Source: Marinomonas spartinae (lineage in GTDB: Bacteria; Pseudomonadota; Gammaproteobacteria; Pseudomonadales; Marinomonadaceae). From it: DNA of 64,000 nucleotides. The first letter of the stretch is position 1, and each line of letters opens with the position of its first letter. The stretch lies in assembly GCF_016461715.1 (NCBI RefSeq), contig NZ_JAEMUI010000013.1, forward strand, positions 1 to 64,000, in the 5' to 3' direction. Below the pieces are notes generated by a model. It saw only the letters and a list, made by a program, of their open reading frames with translations. It did no database searches and had not been told where the DNA came from. Position numbers and translations under genes: made by a program. Below, piece after piece: positions 63,350 through 64,000 of this stretch.

Positions 63350-64000
63350 TGGATTTGGTGACGCTGGCTGGACTTCTTCTCGCGTTTGGCTCTGTCCTTT
63401 TATCTAATTGGCTTGGTGGAGGAGAAGTCATTCTCCTCCTTAATTTACCTTCTGCAATTATTGTTATTTTGGGGAGCTTTGGCGCAACCTTGATGCAAAG
63501 TAATATTCAAGATGCTTCAAGAGCCATTTCTCTAGCTAAATGGAGTTTGTTCCCCCCCACTTTTGATTTCTCGTTTGCTAGATCTTCCATGATTACCTTG
63601 GCCTATAAGGCAAGGCGACTCTCTTTAATCGCATTAGAAAGCGACATAACCCAGCTCTCTAATGAGTTTGCCACGCGGGCTTTTCAAATGGCTATCGATG
63701 GTGATGATCCCGAGTCATTGGCAGATCGCTTGCATGATGAAGCTAATCGCATCCATGACCGCCGGATGTCCAGCGTGACCTTTATTGAATCCATTGGTGG
63801 TTACGCGCCGACGCTTGGGATTATGGGGTCTGTATTGGGGTTGATCCAAGCAATGGCGAATCTTGATAGCCCTGAGGCACTAGGGCATGGTATCGCTGTG
63901 GCATTTGTTTCTACGCTCTACGGTCAGGGGTTCGCGAATCTGGTTGTGTTCCCGATCGTTAGAAAGCTGTCTGGCTACGCAGATCAAGAACTGCTGTATA
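63349..64000 (+). CDS. motC: Flagellar stator protein MotC (MotA family), cut by window end
   Basis: An open frame from GTG 63349 that runs off the window after 217 codons with no stop. The N-terminus (DLVTLAGLLLAFGSVLLSNWLGGGEVILLL) and the segment GGYAPTLGIMGSVLGLIQAMANLDSPEALGHGIAVAFVSTLYG are typical of MotA-family stators. Position after cheB and GTG overlap with its stop match motC in Pseudomonas, where motD follows. It is clearly different from the PomA at 22.4 kb, so this genome has two stator sets. Confidence 0.9.
   Translation, partial: MDLVTLAGLLLAFGSVLLSNWLGGGEVILLLNLPSAIIVILGSFGATLMQSNIQDASRAISLAKWSLFPPTFDFSFARSSMITLAYKARRLSLIALESDITQLSNEFATRAFQMAIDGDDPESLADRLHDEANRIHDRRMSSVTFIESIGGYAPTLGIMGSVLGLIQAMANLDSPEALGHGIAVAFVSTLYGQGFANLVVFPIVRKLSGYADQELLY

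Noticed and set aside
1-64000. tRNA, rRNA, prophage or insertion sequence genes
   Set aside because: I saw no cloverleaf candidates, rRNA sequence, transposase, integrase or phage structural motifs. A covariance-model scan was not possible.

Overview
The window reads as one contiguous stretch of a marine gammaproteobacterial chromosome. Protein family resemblance and the Pseudomonas-like order fleS-fleR-fliEFGHIJ ... flhA-flhF-fliA-cheY-cheZ-cheA-cheB-motC suggest an Oceanospirillales-type organism, most likely Marinomonas. That name comes from memory and was not tested by a search. I saw no rRNA, tRNA, CRISPR, transposase or prophage gene.

Layout. 0-9 kb: a DoxX-like membrane protein, a nucleotidyltransferase with an in-frame 21-bp tandem repeat, a Fur-box-preceded pair of half-size ABC transporters (probably siderophore-related), and a TetR regulator co-transcribed with a 1151-residue LplT-Aas fusion (lysophospholipid import and re-acylation). 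9-15 kb: a one-direction run of small accessory enzymes (three GNATs, a VOC protein, a nucleotidyltransferase, an FMN reductase, a C39-like papain-fold protein, an ABM-like protein, an aspartate racemase family protein and an SDR). 15-22.3 kb: an MHS-family transporter, a Tat-exported murein amidase, an NAD(P)-binding protein, and the isoprenoid block xseB-ispA-dxs. 22.4-24.2 kb: a PomAB-type flagellar stator. 24.3-31.2 kb: biotin synthesis, with bioA and comF on the minus strand diverging from bioBFHCD across a BirA-operator-like site that overlaps a promoter.

31.3-64 kb is one large flagellar and chemotaxis locus, all on the plus strand. It starts with regulators (a FleQ-like protein without its AAA+ domain, then FleS and FleR), then fliEFGHIJ, then a four-gene signalling insert (two unrecognised proteins, a STAS protein and a REC-PP2C-HATPase protein), then fliKLMNOPQR-flhBA-flhF-fliA, then cheYZAB and the start of motC, which is cut by the window edge.

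How it fits together: FleR with sigma-54 probably drives mid-class genes; GG-N10-GC elements lie before fliJ and fliK. FliA drives late genes. FlhF should place the flagellum, but the usual flhG/fleN between flhF and fliA is absent, and the FleQ-position protein lacks the AAA+ domain that FleN acts on in Pseudomonas. That paired absence, and the two unfamiliar genes next to the STAS/PP2C partner-switch pair, are the most interesting parts of the window.
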